Assembly (NCBI RefSeq): GCF_016313185.1
Contig: NZ_CP066218.1
Location: 620,001-684,000 of the forward strand
From: Mycolicibacterium baixiangningiae
GTDB lineage: Bacteria > Actinomycetota > Actinomycetes > Mycobacteriales > Mycobacteriaceae
Direction: 5' to 3'
DNA length: 64,000 bases
This document shows, piece after piece, positions 49,266 through 56,801 of the stretch; within the stretch, counting starts at the first letter, position 1, and every line of letters starts with the position of its first letter. Made by a program: the position numbers and the translations under genes. The notes under the pieces were generated by a model. It did no database searches. It worked only from the letters and a program-made list of their open reading frames with translations, and was not told where the DNA came from.

Positions 49266-50327
49266 ATGCCGACTGGGTATCCGGCGCCGTGGTGGTTGAA
49301 GCGCGAGTTCTTTGATCTGGTGTGTGCGGGTACGCCTGTGCTGCAGGCCGAACGTCAACTTGGCGTGTCGCGCAATGTCGGTTCAGAGTGGTGGCGCAAA
49401 GCTGGCGCGATGAAACTGCGCAACGGCAAAGGCGATCTTGGGCTGGCTGAACCCGGTGACCGCACTAGGGCAGGCGGGCGTGGTCATCGCCTGAGCTACG
49501 ACGAACGGGTCCTGATCATGCGGGGTCTCGATCAAGGACTCAGCCAGGCGCAGATTGCGCGCCAACTCGACCGCGATCCCAGCGTCATCTCCCGTGAGAT
49601 CCGGCGTAACAGCACCCCATCCGGGGATTATCACGCAGGATTGGCACATGCCCGGGCTTGGCAAAATGCTAAGCGGCCCAAGGATTTCAAGCTCAACGAC
49701 ACTCGGTTGTGTGCTGCCATCGAGGCCTGGATGGACCAGGGGTGGAGCCCGAAGTTGATCGCCGAGATGTTGGCACGTGATCACGGCGATGACAGGCTGG
49801 CACGGGTGAGCCACGAGACCATCTACCAGTGCCTCTATGTCCAGGGTCGTGGCCATCTGCGCTCCGATCTGAGCAGGTGCCTGTCGACCCGCCGCGGCGC
49901 CCGCAAGTCTCGTGGCCGTACCGAACGCCGCGGCACATTCAGCGATGTGATCACCATCAGTAAACGCCCGGCCGAGGTCGCCGACCGTGCCGTGCCCGGT
50001 CATTGGGAAGGCGACCTCATCGTGGGGCTCGGGCATCGCAGCGCCATCGGCACGCTGGTGGAGCGCAGCACCCGTTTCACCATCCTGCTGCACCTGCCGC
50101 ACGACCACACCGCCGAGTCGGTGGCCACCGCGATGATCGACGCGATGAACCAGCTGCCGGCCCATCTGCGCCGCACCATCACCTGGGACCGCGGCAGCGA
50201 AATGGCCCGCTGGCAGGACATCAGCTTGCAACTGCATGCCCCGGTCTACTTTTGCGATCCCCACTCACCCTGGCAGCGCGGCAGCAACGAGAACACTGTG
50301 AGTATCAAACAGGCTCGGTTGGGCTGA
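49266..50327 (+). pseudogene. IS30-family transposase, 5' part (interrupted)
   Basis: The 353-codon fragment holds two N-terminal helix-turn-helix regions (AERQLGVSRNVGSEWW and the IS30 type GLSQAQIARQLDRDPSVISREIRR). It also has the complete catalytic triad: D250 (GHWEGDLIVG), D308 (TWDRGSEMA) and E342 (RGSNENT), the last two 33 residues apart as in IS30. Genuine sequence ends at or just after NENT; the last 10 codons come from the inserted IS110 end. The missing 55 C-terminal residues are at 51652-51816. ATG at 49266 is chosen; an upstream frame adds 23 residues inside the terminal repeat. Confidence 0.88.
50303..50308 (+). promoter_or_regulatory. Left-end -10 element of the IS110 circle-junction promoter
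   Basis: TATCAA in the left end would lie 16 bases after TTGACA (51631-51636, overlapping the recombinase stop) when the two ends are joined through one GT. The expected RNA start is near 50315, at the beginning of the bridge RNA candidate. In the integrated state the -35 half is missing here, so the promoter should be off or weak. Junction promoters are established for IS110-family circles. Confidence 0.6.
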
Positions 50328-50510
50328 GTCAGGCTGGTGTCGGCAACTCGAGGCGACTCTCGAGAATACTGACCACTCTGCGGGGTGTGTCTTTCGTTTG
50401 ACCTGTCACTGGGGTTGCCGGCACCGACCTGTGCCCACTCGTCTTGGCTTGATTAGGAGCCTGTCCGCCGTTGCCCGGCGTGACTCCTCACAGTGCTGCC
50501 GCGACCAGTG
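50315..50510 (+). ncRNA. Candidate IS110 bridge RNA (seekRNA) with target and donor loops
   Basis: The non-coding left end folds by eye into the bridge RNA plan. A 5' hairpin is CTCGG/CTGAG (50314-50328). The target loop is closed by a 12-bp stem, 50336-50347 with 50414-50425. Inside it are left guide CGAGAATACTGA (50361-50372), hairpin CACTC-TGCG-GGGTG (50374-50387) and right guide GTTTGAC (50396-50402). The donor loop is closed by CACTCGTC (50436-50443) with GACCAGTG (50503-50510), 7 of 8 paired. Inside it are left guide TAGGAGC (50454-50460), hairpin CGCCG-TTGCC-CGGCG (50466-50480) and right guide CTCAC (50487-50491). Left target guide matches the IS30 flank 50288-50299 at 10 of 12 bases; right target guide matches the complement of 51648-51654 at 6 of 7; left donor guide equals 51641-51647; right donor guide is the complement of 50298-50302. 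Pairings were found by reading, not by folding software; ends are approximate. Confidence 0.72.
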
Positions 50511-50566
50511 ACCGTTACCCAGGCCGATGCCTTCCACGTTCGCCCTCGAATGCAAGGACAACCGCA

Positions 50567-51634
50567 ATGGCAATGCTGGCAGAGAATTATGAATACGTCA
50601 TCGGAGGAGACCCCGACCGCGACACCATTGACCTGGCCGTGCTCGACACCGCTACCGGCCGAGTTCGTGCTCATCTGGCCGATGCCGCCGACGGTGCCGG
50701 GTATCAACGAATGCTTGCGTGGGCGAGTGATAACGCCCCGGGCCGGCGGGTCTGGGCATTGGAAGGGACTGGCAGCTTCGCCGCCGGGTTGTTCGTGTGC
50801 CTGGTCGATGCGGGCGAAACAGTCGTCGAAGTCGGCGCGCTAAAGCGCGCCCGCGGAGCGAAGAGCGATCGCATCGACGCCATCCGCGCGGCTCGCCAGG
50901 CACTATCCCGCGACGAGCAGGGGGCACCCCGATCTCGCGGGCTGCGGGAGGCTCTGAGGATGGTATTCGCTTGCCGGGAAGGCGTTCTGGTGAGTCGCAC
51001 CAAGGCCATCAACGAACTCAAGAGCTTGATCGTGGTCGCCCCCGAGCATCTCCGCGCGCCACTGCGTGGCCGTTCTCTGATCACTCAGCTCGAGGCCATC
51101 GAGCACCTGCAGACGACGACGGCGGCGCCGGTCGAACACCGTCTTTCGGTGCTCAGTCTGCAGTCGATCGCGGCACGGATTCGGTTCCTGTCCGCGCAGC
51201 TCGCTGAACTCGATCCCCAGCTGCTCGACCTCATTAAGCAACACCCCGCAGGGCCAGCCCTGCTCGCCGAGCCTGGGGTCGGCCCCGTCGTGGCAGCGCA
51301 ACTGCTGATCAGCTGGTCCCACCACGGACGAGTCCGCAACGAGGCAGCGTTCGCATCACTGGCCGGAGTCGCTCCGCTGGAGACCAGCAGTGGACAACGT
51401 TCCCGACACCGCCTCAACCGCGGCGGTGACCGTGCCCTGAACCGGGCCCTGCACACCGTCGCGATCACCCGGATGAGATGCCATCCTGAAACCCAGGCTT
51501 ACGAGGCCCGACGCAGCGCCGAAGGCAAGACTCACCGCGACGTCCGGCGCTCAGTCAAACGCGCACTCGCCCGGCGCCTCTACCGAACGATCGAGGCCGC
51601 AATCCGCATCCACGACCCCTCCCTCGCCGCTTGA
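50567..51634 (+). CDS. IS110-family DEDD recombinase (transposase)
   Basis: The 355-residue bridge-RNA-guided recombinase has a RuvC-like N-terminal domain with the DEDD residues D15 (GGDPDRDTID), E66 (WALEGTGS), D101 and D104 (AKSDRIDAIRAAR), a coiled-coil middle, and a C-terminal Tnp (transposase_20) domain with the helix-hairpin segment LAEPGVGPVVAAQLL and the catalytic Ser region ETSSGQRSR (S274/S275). It catalyses insertion and excision through serine-DNA and RuvC chemistry in known members. The ATG at 50567 has AAGGA 9 bases before it. The frame looks intact, so the element may be active. Confidence 0.93.
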   Translation: MAMLAENYEYVIGGDPDRDTIDLAVLDTATGRVRAHLADAADGAGYQRMLAWASDNAPGRRVWALEGTGSFAAGLFVCLVDAGETVVEVGALKRARGAKSDRIDAIRAARQALSRDEQGAPRSRGLREALRMVFACREGVLVSRTKAINELKSLIVVAPEHLRAPLRGRSLITQLEAIEHLQTTTAAPVEHRLSVLSLQSIAARIRFLSAQLAELDPQLLDLIKQHPAGPALLAEPGVGPVVAAQLLISWSHHGRVRNEAAFASLAGVAPLETSSGQRSRHRLNRGGDRALNRALHTVAITRMRCHPETQAYEARRSAEGKTHRDVRRSVKRALARRLYRTIEAAIRIHDPSLAA

Positions 51635-51651
51635 CAAACATAGGAGCGTCC

Positions 51652-51816
51652 AACCGGCTGCTGCGGTTCTGGTTCGAAAAAGGCACCGATCTGTCCGGCT
51701 ACACCAAGGACGACCTCAAAGCGATCCAGGACAAACTCAACACCCGGCCCCGGCCCACACTCGACTTCGACACACCCGCCCAACGCCTGGCAGCCCTGCT
51801 CGACCAAGCGGCATAA
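51652..51816 (+). pseudogene. IS30-family transposase, 3' part
   Basis: The displaced C-terminal end of the IS30 transposase reads NRLLRFWFEKGTDLSGYTKD, then LNTRPRPTL and a stop. In intact family members this continues directly from the NENT sequence at 50286-50297. It has no own start codon in the IS30 sequence. At the junction the frame does not close cleanly: if the shared GT is the core, four more bases than expected lie between NENT and NRLL. Confidence 0.85.
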
Positions 51817-51905
51817 CCAGAAATTGCGATAACCGCTTGACTTCAAGTCGCACTTTCGCTGCGTAGTTTCAGTCTCGCGGCTGCCGGCGGGCGGGAGATG
51901 GGACC

Positions 51906-52766
51906 TCAGCCCTTGTCGCCCTCGACCACACCCAGCGCCGTCTGCGCCCGATCCTCGTAGCTCTTGCGCTTGGCGGCGTCGAACTCGAGGAACACGTTCT
52001 CCAACCCGAGTTTCCTGTTCATCCACCGACGCCCGCGCGGGCCGAGCAACTGCGCGGCCTGCGCGGTGAACCGCAGGAACGGCGGCACCGACACGTGGGT
52101 CTTCGGCTTGTCCAGTGTCTTGATGATCGCCGCCGCGATGTCCTCGGGCTCGACGGGCTTGGTGCCGGGGGTCTCCGCCGTCCCGGAGATGAGCTCGGTC
52201 CGGGTGAACGGCGGCATCACCACCGACACGTGCACGCCGTGCGGAGCCATCTCGTCGGCCAACGCCGCCGACAGCCCCACCACACCGAACTTCGCGCCCA
52301 CGTACACCACCTGACCCGGCACCGGGATCACCCCGGACAGCGACGCGATGTTGATGACGTGGCCGCGTCCGCGGGCGACCATATCCGGCAGCGCCAGCTG
52401 GCAGCCCGCGATCACTCCGTAGAGGTTGACCTCGATCGACGACCGGATCGACTGCTCCGACTGGTCGAGGAACGGCCCGATCGGCATCACGCCGGCGTTG
52501 TTGATCAGCACGTCGATGTGCCCGCCGCCGTCGGTGCGGGCCTTGTCCAGGAACGTCGCGAACGATTCACGGTCGGTCACGTCGAGCGGGTAACCCGACA
52601 CCTGTCCCAGCTTCGTCAGCTGGGCGACCGCAGACTCCTGCAGCGCCACCTCGCGGTCGCCGATGACGACGCGGGCGCCGCGGGCGAGCAGGGCCTTGGC
52701 GGTGGCGTAACCAATACCGCGAGCGGCGCCCGTGATCGCGATGGTCTTGCCCCGTATGTTGTCCAT
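51906..52766 (-). CDS. Short-chain dehydrogenase/reductase (SDR)
   Basis: The 286-residue SDR has TGAARGIGYATA (residues 11-22), NNAG in LINNAGVMPIGPF, catalytic Ser in INIASLSGVIPVPG, and the Tyr-x-x-x-Lys element YVGAK. The C-terminal extension (about 230-286) is basic and hydrophobic (LRFTAQAAQLLGPRGRRWMNRKLG), as in membrane-associated SDRs of mycobacteria. ATG at 52766 is preferred since the dinucleotide domain begins there. TAAAGT lies 8 bases before it. The substrate is unknown. It is the first gene after the IS cluster, from which it points away by its 3' end. Confidence 0.88.
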   Translation of the reverse strand: MDNIRGKTIAITGAARGIGYATAKALLARGARVVIGDREVALQESAVAQLTKLGQVSGYPLDVTDRESFATFLDKARTDGGGHIDVLINNAGVMPIGPFLDQSEQSIRSSIEVNLYGVIAGCQLALPDMVARGRGHVINIASLSGVIPVPGQVVYVGAKFGVVGLSAALADEMAPHGVHVSVVMPPFTRTELISGTAETPGTKPVEPEDIAAAIIKTLDKPKTHVSVPPFLRFTAQAAQLLGPRGRRWMNRKLGLENVFLEFDAAKRKSYEDRAQTALGVVEGDKG

Positions 52767-52825
52767 GTCGCCGGACTTTACAGGTGTCAAGTTTTGATCG
52801 GAAGAGGGTCTGAAAGGGTGTGCCG

Positions 52826-53308
52826 ATGACCGAGGGCCTGCGGTTCGTGGCAGTGGATCAGCAGGACCCACTGGCCGAGCCCCTGCTCGGCGAACTCGCG
52901 GTCGAATACGCCGACCGCTACGACGGACGGGCCGAGGCGGTCCTGGCGTGGCTGCGCCGCTATCCAGCCGAGGAGTTCGCACCGCCCGACGGCGCCATGC
53001 TCATCGGCCTGCTGGGCGACACACCCGTCACCGGTGGCGCGTTTCGACGATTCGACGCCGCGACCGCCGAACTCAAACGCATCTGGACCGACAGCGCATA
53101 CCGTCGGCGTGGTTTCGCCCGTGCGCTCCTGGCCGCCCTGGAGACCGAGATCGCCGCGCGCGGCTACCGGAGGATCTACTTGACGACCGGCGACCGCCAG
53201 CCCGAGGCCGAGGCCCTCTACCTCGCGACCGGGTACGAGCGGCTGCCCGAACCGCTGCCCGCTGAGGACGAGGTGTATCCAGTGGCGTTCCTCAAGACCC
53301 TGCCGTGA
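52826..53308 (+). CDS. GNAT family N-acetyltransferase
   Basis: The 160-residue acetyltransferase has the acetyl-CoA pyrophosphate loop RRRGFARALLAALE (about residues 95-108), the preceding strand ELKRIWTDSAY and the C-terminal AEALYLATGYERL. The acceptor is unknown. The ATG at 52826 is chosen because GAAAGGG lies 8 bases before it; a GTG at 52820 is an alternative. A short hydrophobic frame overlaps its stop. Confidence 0.88.
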   Translation: MTEGLRFVAVDQQDPLAEPLLGELAVEYADRYDGRAEAVLAWLRRYPAEEFAPPDGAMLIGLLGDTPVTGGAFRRFDAATAELKRIWTDSAYRRRGFARALLAALETEIAARGYRRIYLTTGDRQPEAEALYLATGYERLPEPLPAEDEVYPVAFLKTLP

Positions 53309-53379
53309 GGACGGCCTCGGTGGTGTGCGGGCTGTGCCTGACGGTGGTGTTCCTGCTGGGCTACCGGATCCTCACCTGA
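53305..53379 (+). CDS. Possible 24-residue single-helix membrane peptide
   Basis: A GTG overlaps the acetyltransferase stop in the pattern GTGA and opens a 24-codon frame (VRTASVVCGLCLTVVFLLGY then RILT). The product would be one transmembrane helix with a basic first residue and two cysteines. Translational coupling of this kind is used by many genes in this window. It ends 8 bases inside the convergent hydrolase gene. Such short frames arise by chance, so this is tentative. Confidence 0.3.
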   Translation: MRTASVVCGLCLTVVFLLGYRILT

Positions 53380-54112
53380 GCGCGAGCCGCGCCGCGCGTG
53401 CGGCCTCGCAGACCGAACCCCGCCACAGCGGGCCGTGCCCGGGCAGCAGGACCTCGGCGTCGAGCGTCTCCAGCGCCGCGAGGCTGCGCACGCACCCCGC
53501 CTGGTCGTGGTTGAACACTGCGGGCAGCAACTGCGGGCGGGTGTCGGTGAGCAGCGGGTGGCCGGTCACCAGGGCGTCGCCGCTGATGAGCACGCCGTCG
53601 ACCAGGTAGGAGCAGTGGCCGCCGGTGTGCCCGGGGGTGGGGATCGCCTTCGGCGTCCCCGGCAGCGCCGCCGCCGCCTGCTCGGTCAGCGCCTGCGCGG
53701 TCGGGATGCCGCCGCGCTGCAGGCCGCCCTTGCGGCTGATCGTCAGCGTCCACTTCAGCCAGCGTGGCTGCCAGACATTCCTGGCCACGTCGACCGGCGA
53801 GACCTGCTCGAGGTAGTCGCGCCTGGCGTGACCCACCTCGTCGAGGTGGGCGTACACCGGCACGCCGTGGGTCTCGGCGAACCAGATCGCCGAACCGAAG
53901 TGGTCGACGTGGGCGTGGGTCAACAGGATCGCCCGGATGTCGGCGATCCCGAAACCCAACCGCCGCACCGAATCCACGACATCGTCGCGGTGGCCGGGAA
54001 AGCCGGTGTCGATCAGCAGCACACCGCCACCGTCGGTCACCAGCGTCCAGTTCACCAGGTCGGTCTGCGCCAGATGGACACGGTCGGTAACGGCCGTGAC
54101 GACTGCTGCCAT
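53372..54112 (-). CDS. Metallo-beta-lactamase fold hydrolase (Rv0406c-like)
   Basis: The 246-residue MBL-fold protein binds metals through THAHVDHFG (HxHxDH, about residue 65), the His of PTPGHTGGHCSYL and the Asp of LISGDALVTGHP, with a final His in LLPGHGPLW. Members hydrolyse thioesters, lactones or phosphodiesters; the substrate here is unknown. It is divergent from fgd1 with a 35-base gap, as Rv0406c is from fgd1 in M. tuberculosis. Confidence 0.9.
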   Translation of the reverse strand: MAAVVTAVTDRVHLAQTDLVNWTLVTDGGGVLLIDTGFPGHRDDVVDSVRRLGFGIADIRAILLTHAHVDHFGSAIWFAETHGVPVYAHLDEVGHARRDYLEQVSPVDVARNVWQPRWLKWTLTISRKGGLQRGGIPTAQALTEQAAAALPGTPKAIPTPGHTGGHCSYLVDGVLISGDALVTGHPLLTDTRPQLLPAVFNHDQAGCVRSLAALETLDAEVLLPGHGPLWRGSVCEAARAARLALR

Positions 54113-54147
54113 GCCGCGAGTCTAGGGAAGGGGAGTAGAAATTAGAT

Positions 54148-55158
54148 GTGGCTGAACTCAAACTCGGATACAAGGCGTCGGCGGAGCAGTTCGCGCCGCG
54201 TGAACTCGTCGAACTCGCGGTGGCGGCCGAAGAGCACGGGATGGACAGCGCGACGGTCAGCGACCATTTCCAGCCGTGGCGCCACGAGGGCGGCCACGCC
54301 CCCTTCTCGCTGGCGTGGATGACGGCCGTCGGTGAGCGCACGGAGCGTCTGCAGCTCGGCACGTCGGTGCTGACCCCGACCTTCCGCTACAACCCCGCCG
54401 TCATCGCGCAGGCATTCGCGACGATGGGCTGCCTGTACCCCGACCGCATCTTCCTCGGCGTGGGCACCGGAGAGTCGCTCAACGAGATCGCGACCGGCTA
54501 CGAAGGCGAGTGGCCGGAGTTCAAGGAGCGTTACGCGCGGCTGCGCGAATCGGTGCGGCTGATGCGCGAACTCTGGCTCGGCGACCGGGTCGACTTCGAC
54601 GGCGAGTTCTACAAGACGAAGGGCGCCTCGATCTACGACGTGCCCGAGGGCGGCATCCCGATCTACATCGCCGCGGGCGGGCCTCAGGTGGCCAAGTACG
54701 CCGGCCGCGCGGGCGACGGCTTCATCTGCACCTCGGGTAAGGGCGAGGAGCTCTACCGGGAGAAGCTCATCCCGGCCATGCGTGAGGGCGCGGAGGCGGC
54801 GGGTAAGAACCCCGACGACGTCGACCGGATGATCGAGATCAAGATCTCCTACGACACCGATCCTGAACTGGCGCTGGAGAACACCCGGTTCTGGGCGCCG
54901 CTGTCGTTGACCGCCGAGCAGAAGACCAACATCCACGATCCGCTGGAGATGGAGAAGGCCGCCGACGAGCTGCCCATCGAACAGGTCGCCAAGCGCTGGA
55001 TCGTCGCCTCTGATCCCGACGAGGCCGTCGCCAAGGTCAAGGACTACGTCGACTGGGGTCTCAACCACCTCGTCTTCCACGCCCCGGGCCACGACCAGCG
55101 CCGGTTCCTCGAACTGTTCCAGCGGGATCTGGAACCGCGGCTGCGCAAGCTGGCCTGA
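54148..55158 (+). CDS. fgd1: F420-dependent glucose-6-phosphate dehydrogenase
   Basis: The 336-residue luciferase-fold enzyme oxidises glucose 6-phosphate to 6-phosphogluconolactone and reduces coenzyme F420, giving the electron supply for F420 enzymes such as the LLM protein in this window. Typical segments are the N-terminal [38 protein letters not shown] (active-site His/Trp) and [20 protein letters not shown]. The start is GTG. In M. tuberculosis it is followed directly by pta; here four other genes lie between. Confidence 0.96.
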   Translation: MAELKLGYKASAEQFAPRELVELAVAAEEHGMDSATVSDHFQPWRHEGGHAPFSLAWMTAVGERTERLQLGTSVLTPTFRYNPAVIAQAFATMGCLYPDRIFLGVGTGESLNEIATGYEGEWPEFKERYARLRESVRLMRELWLGDRVDFDGEFYKTKGASIYDVPEGGIPIYIAAGGPQVAKYAGRAGDGFICTSGKGEELYREKLIPAMREGAEAAGKNPDDVDRMIEIKISYDTDPELALENTRFWAPLSLTAEQKTNIHDPLEMEKAADELPIEQVAKRWIVASDPDEAVAKVKDYVDWGLNHLVFHAPGHDQRRFLELFQRDLEPRLRKLA

Positions 55159-55160
55159 CC

Positions 55161-56798
55161 TCAGGCCGGCGGCGCAGGCCGCCCGGTCACCCGATACACC
55201 CGGAACATCTCGTCGGGCGTCGAACCGTCGGTGGACAGCACCAGGTCGGCGATGCCGGCGCCGTCGTCCCACATCGAGTCGTACCGGCGGTTGACGGCGT
55301 CCGCGACGTTGAGCCGCGGGTTGGTCGCGACGATGTAGCGCACGCCGAAGTCCCATGGGCGGTTGAGCGCTGCGGTGAAGTCGTAGTCGCTGGTGATCAC
55401 GAACTGCTTCGGGTCCGTCGACGACAACCAGATGCCCCAGGTGAGGAAGCTGTCCATCAGCACCGAACCGGGCGGCAGGTCTTTCGCGTCGAACCACTGC
55501 GCGAGGTTGCGCTCGCTGATCAGCCGGCGGCGGGCCGGTTGTTCGGCGTGCGGGTGCCCGACGGGGTCGACCAGTGAGACGAACCCCGACTCGAGCTGCC
55601 CGTAGGCGACGTCCTCGTCGGTGACGAGTTGCCCGGTGAACGGGATGGCCACCACCAGCGAGGCGGTGAGCAGCAGCGCCGACGGCCATCGGGCCTTGTG
55701 CCAGCATGCCAGCGCCACGCAGATCACCAGCGGGATGGCCAGCAGGTAGAACCGGAACCACCCGAAAGTCGACGAATTCGCCTGCGCGACAACGGCGAAC
55801 GCCAGCGTGCTGCCGAACACCGCGACCGGTACGACGGTCCCGACGTTGCGGCGCACCGCCGCGACCACCACTGCGACCGCGACCGCCACCCCGATCAGCG
55901 GCTGCATGCCGAACAAGCGGGAGGCGATCACCGGCCACGTGGAACCGGCGTCGTGTCCACCGGCGTGGGCCAGCCGTCCCGCCACCTGGCTGGAGTTGCC
56001 GTACTGCGAGGACAGTGTGGCGAACAGCTCGTCGTTGATGATCCACCCGGTGACCGCCCACGCGACGAACGCGGTGGCGAACGGGAACATGGCGATCAGC
56101 ACGTTGAGTACCGTCGAGGATCTCCGGAGCCCGCGGGGAGAACGCACCCAGGTGACGGCGGCGACCATGGCGAAAACCCCGACAGCTGCCGGAAGTGCCT
56201 CGTAGCGTGCGAGATAGCCGACGCCGAGCGCGATTCCGGTCAGCGCCAGGTCGCCGACGCGCCCGTTCTCACACCACAGCATGAGGTGCCGCACGCACCA
56301 CAGCAGGCTGAACACCTGAGCGGCCTCGCTCAGCCCCGACGCCCCGTAGAGCCCGATCATCGGGTGGAGGGCGAAGGCCGCGACGGCGACCCACTGCCAT
56401 CCCCGGCCGACACCGCGGTCGATCGCGATGCGCCGGAGCACCACGGCCGCACCCGCCATGAACAGTGCGCTCTGCACCACCCCTGCGAGCCCGGCGTGCT
56501 TGAGGGCCGGCCACCACTGGCTCAACCACACCAGGGGAATCTCGACGATGCTGGGCAGCGGGTTCCACACGAACCCGATCGCCGACAGGTGCGGGTTCCT
56601 GGACTGCAGCGCGAATCCGGCGTTGGCCACCCGGTTGGGCGCGTCGGGTTCGAAGATGTTGTACCGCAACACCAGAACCGCGCCCACGGCGAAGTAGCCG
56701 ACCGCCAGCGTCCAGAACAGGACGACGCCGGGCCAGCGGGCGGGGCCGGTGGCCACCGCCCGCCGAGCCGGTGCGACGTCGGGCAGCGTCAGCGTCAC
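55161..56798 (-). CDS. Multi-pass membrane glycosyltransferase-like protein (GT-C type)
   Basis: The 545-residue polytopic protein has about 10-11 helices in the first 390 residues and a C-terminal extracytoplasmic domain. The first loop has a DAPNR segment with an acidic residue (NIFEPDAPNRVANAGFAL), as in GT-C glycosyltransferases that use polyprenyl-phosphate sugars. No exact family can be named. It starts 3 bases after the BcsB-like gene and is the last gene of the polysaccharide operon, ending 2 bases from the fgd1 stop. Confidence 0.7.
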   Translation of the reverse strand: MTLTLPDVAPARRAVATGPARWPGVVLFWTLAVGYFAVGAVLVLRYNIFEPDAPNRVANAGFALQSRNPHLSAIGFVWNPLPSIVEIPLVWLSQWWPALKHAGLAGVVQSALFMAGAAVVLRRIAIDRGVGRGWQWVAVAAFALHPMIGLYGASGLSEAAQVFSLLWCVRHLMLWCENGRVGDLALTGIALGVGYLARYEALPAAVGVFAMVAAVTWVRSPRGLRRSSTVLNVLIAMFPFATAFVAWAVTGWIINDELFATLSSQYGNSSQVAGRLAHAGGHDAGSTWPVIASRLFGMQPLIGVAVAVAVVVAAVRRNVGTVVPVAVFGSTLAFAVVAQANSSTFGWFRFYLLAIPLVICVALACWHKARWPSALLLTASLVVAIPFTGQLVTDEDVAYGQLESGFVSLVDPVGHPHAEQPARRRLISERNLAQWFDAKDLPPGSVLMDSFLTWGIWLSSTDPKQFVITSDYDFTAALNRPWDFGVRYIVATNPRLNVADAVNRRYDSMWDDGAGIADLVLSTDGSTPDEMFRVYRVTGRPAPPA

Positions 56799-56801
56799 GG
56801 G

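Larger units (their letters stand above)
50298..51649 (+). mobile_element. IS110-family insertion sequence (IS110 group)
   Basis: The element of about 1.35 kb is inserted in the IS30 transposase gene, in the same direction. It has no terminal inverted repeats. A 5' non-coding region of about 270 bases precedes a DEDD recombinase gene, and only about 13 bases follow the gene. Long 5' and short 3' non-coding ends are the mark of the IS110 group, whose left end encodes the bridge RNA. GT is found at both junctions (50298-50299 and 51648-51649) and is the likely core dinucleotide. Right end and left end would join in a circle to form a promoter. Confidence 0.85.
49222..51842 (+). mobile_element. 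IS30-family insertion sequence, split by an IS110-family element
   Basis: Outer element of a nested pair. The two ends form an imperfect terminal inverted repeat: 49222-49246 against the complement of 51818-51842, identical at 16 of 25 positions with shared blocks CGGT and GCAA. Without the inserted IS110 copy it would be about 1.27 kb, a normal IS30 size. The transposase gene is cut near its third catalytic residue. I could not identify a target duplication. The element lies between metZ's operon and an SDR gene. Exact ends are uncertain by a few bases. Confidence 0.8.

Noticed and set aside
50296..50297. CT as the IS110 core dinucleotide
   Set aside because: It would restore the IS30 frame, but CT is not found at the right junction, the circle promoter spacing becomes 20, and the right-side guides fit worse than with GT. 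Kept only as an alternative.
50316..50322. CGGTTGG, an exact complement of the right IS30 flank CCAACCG, as right target guide
   Set aside because: It lies in the 5' hairpin before the left guide, not on the 3' side of the target loop. GTTTGAC at 50396-50402 has the right position and pairs with the core as well, with one mismatch.
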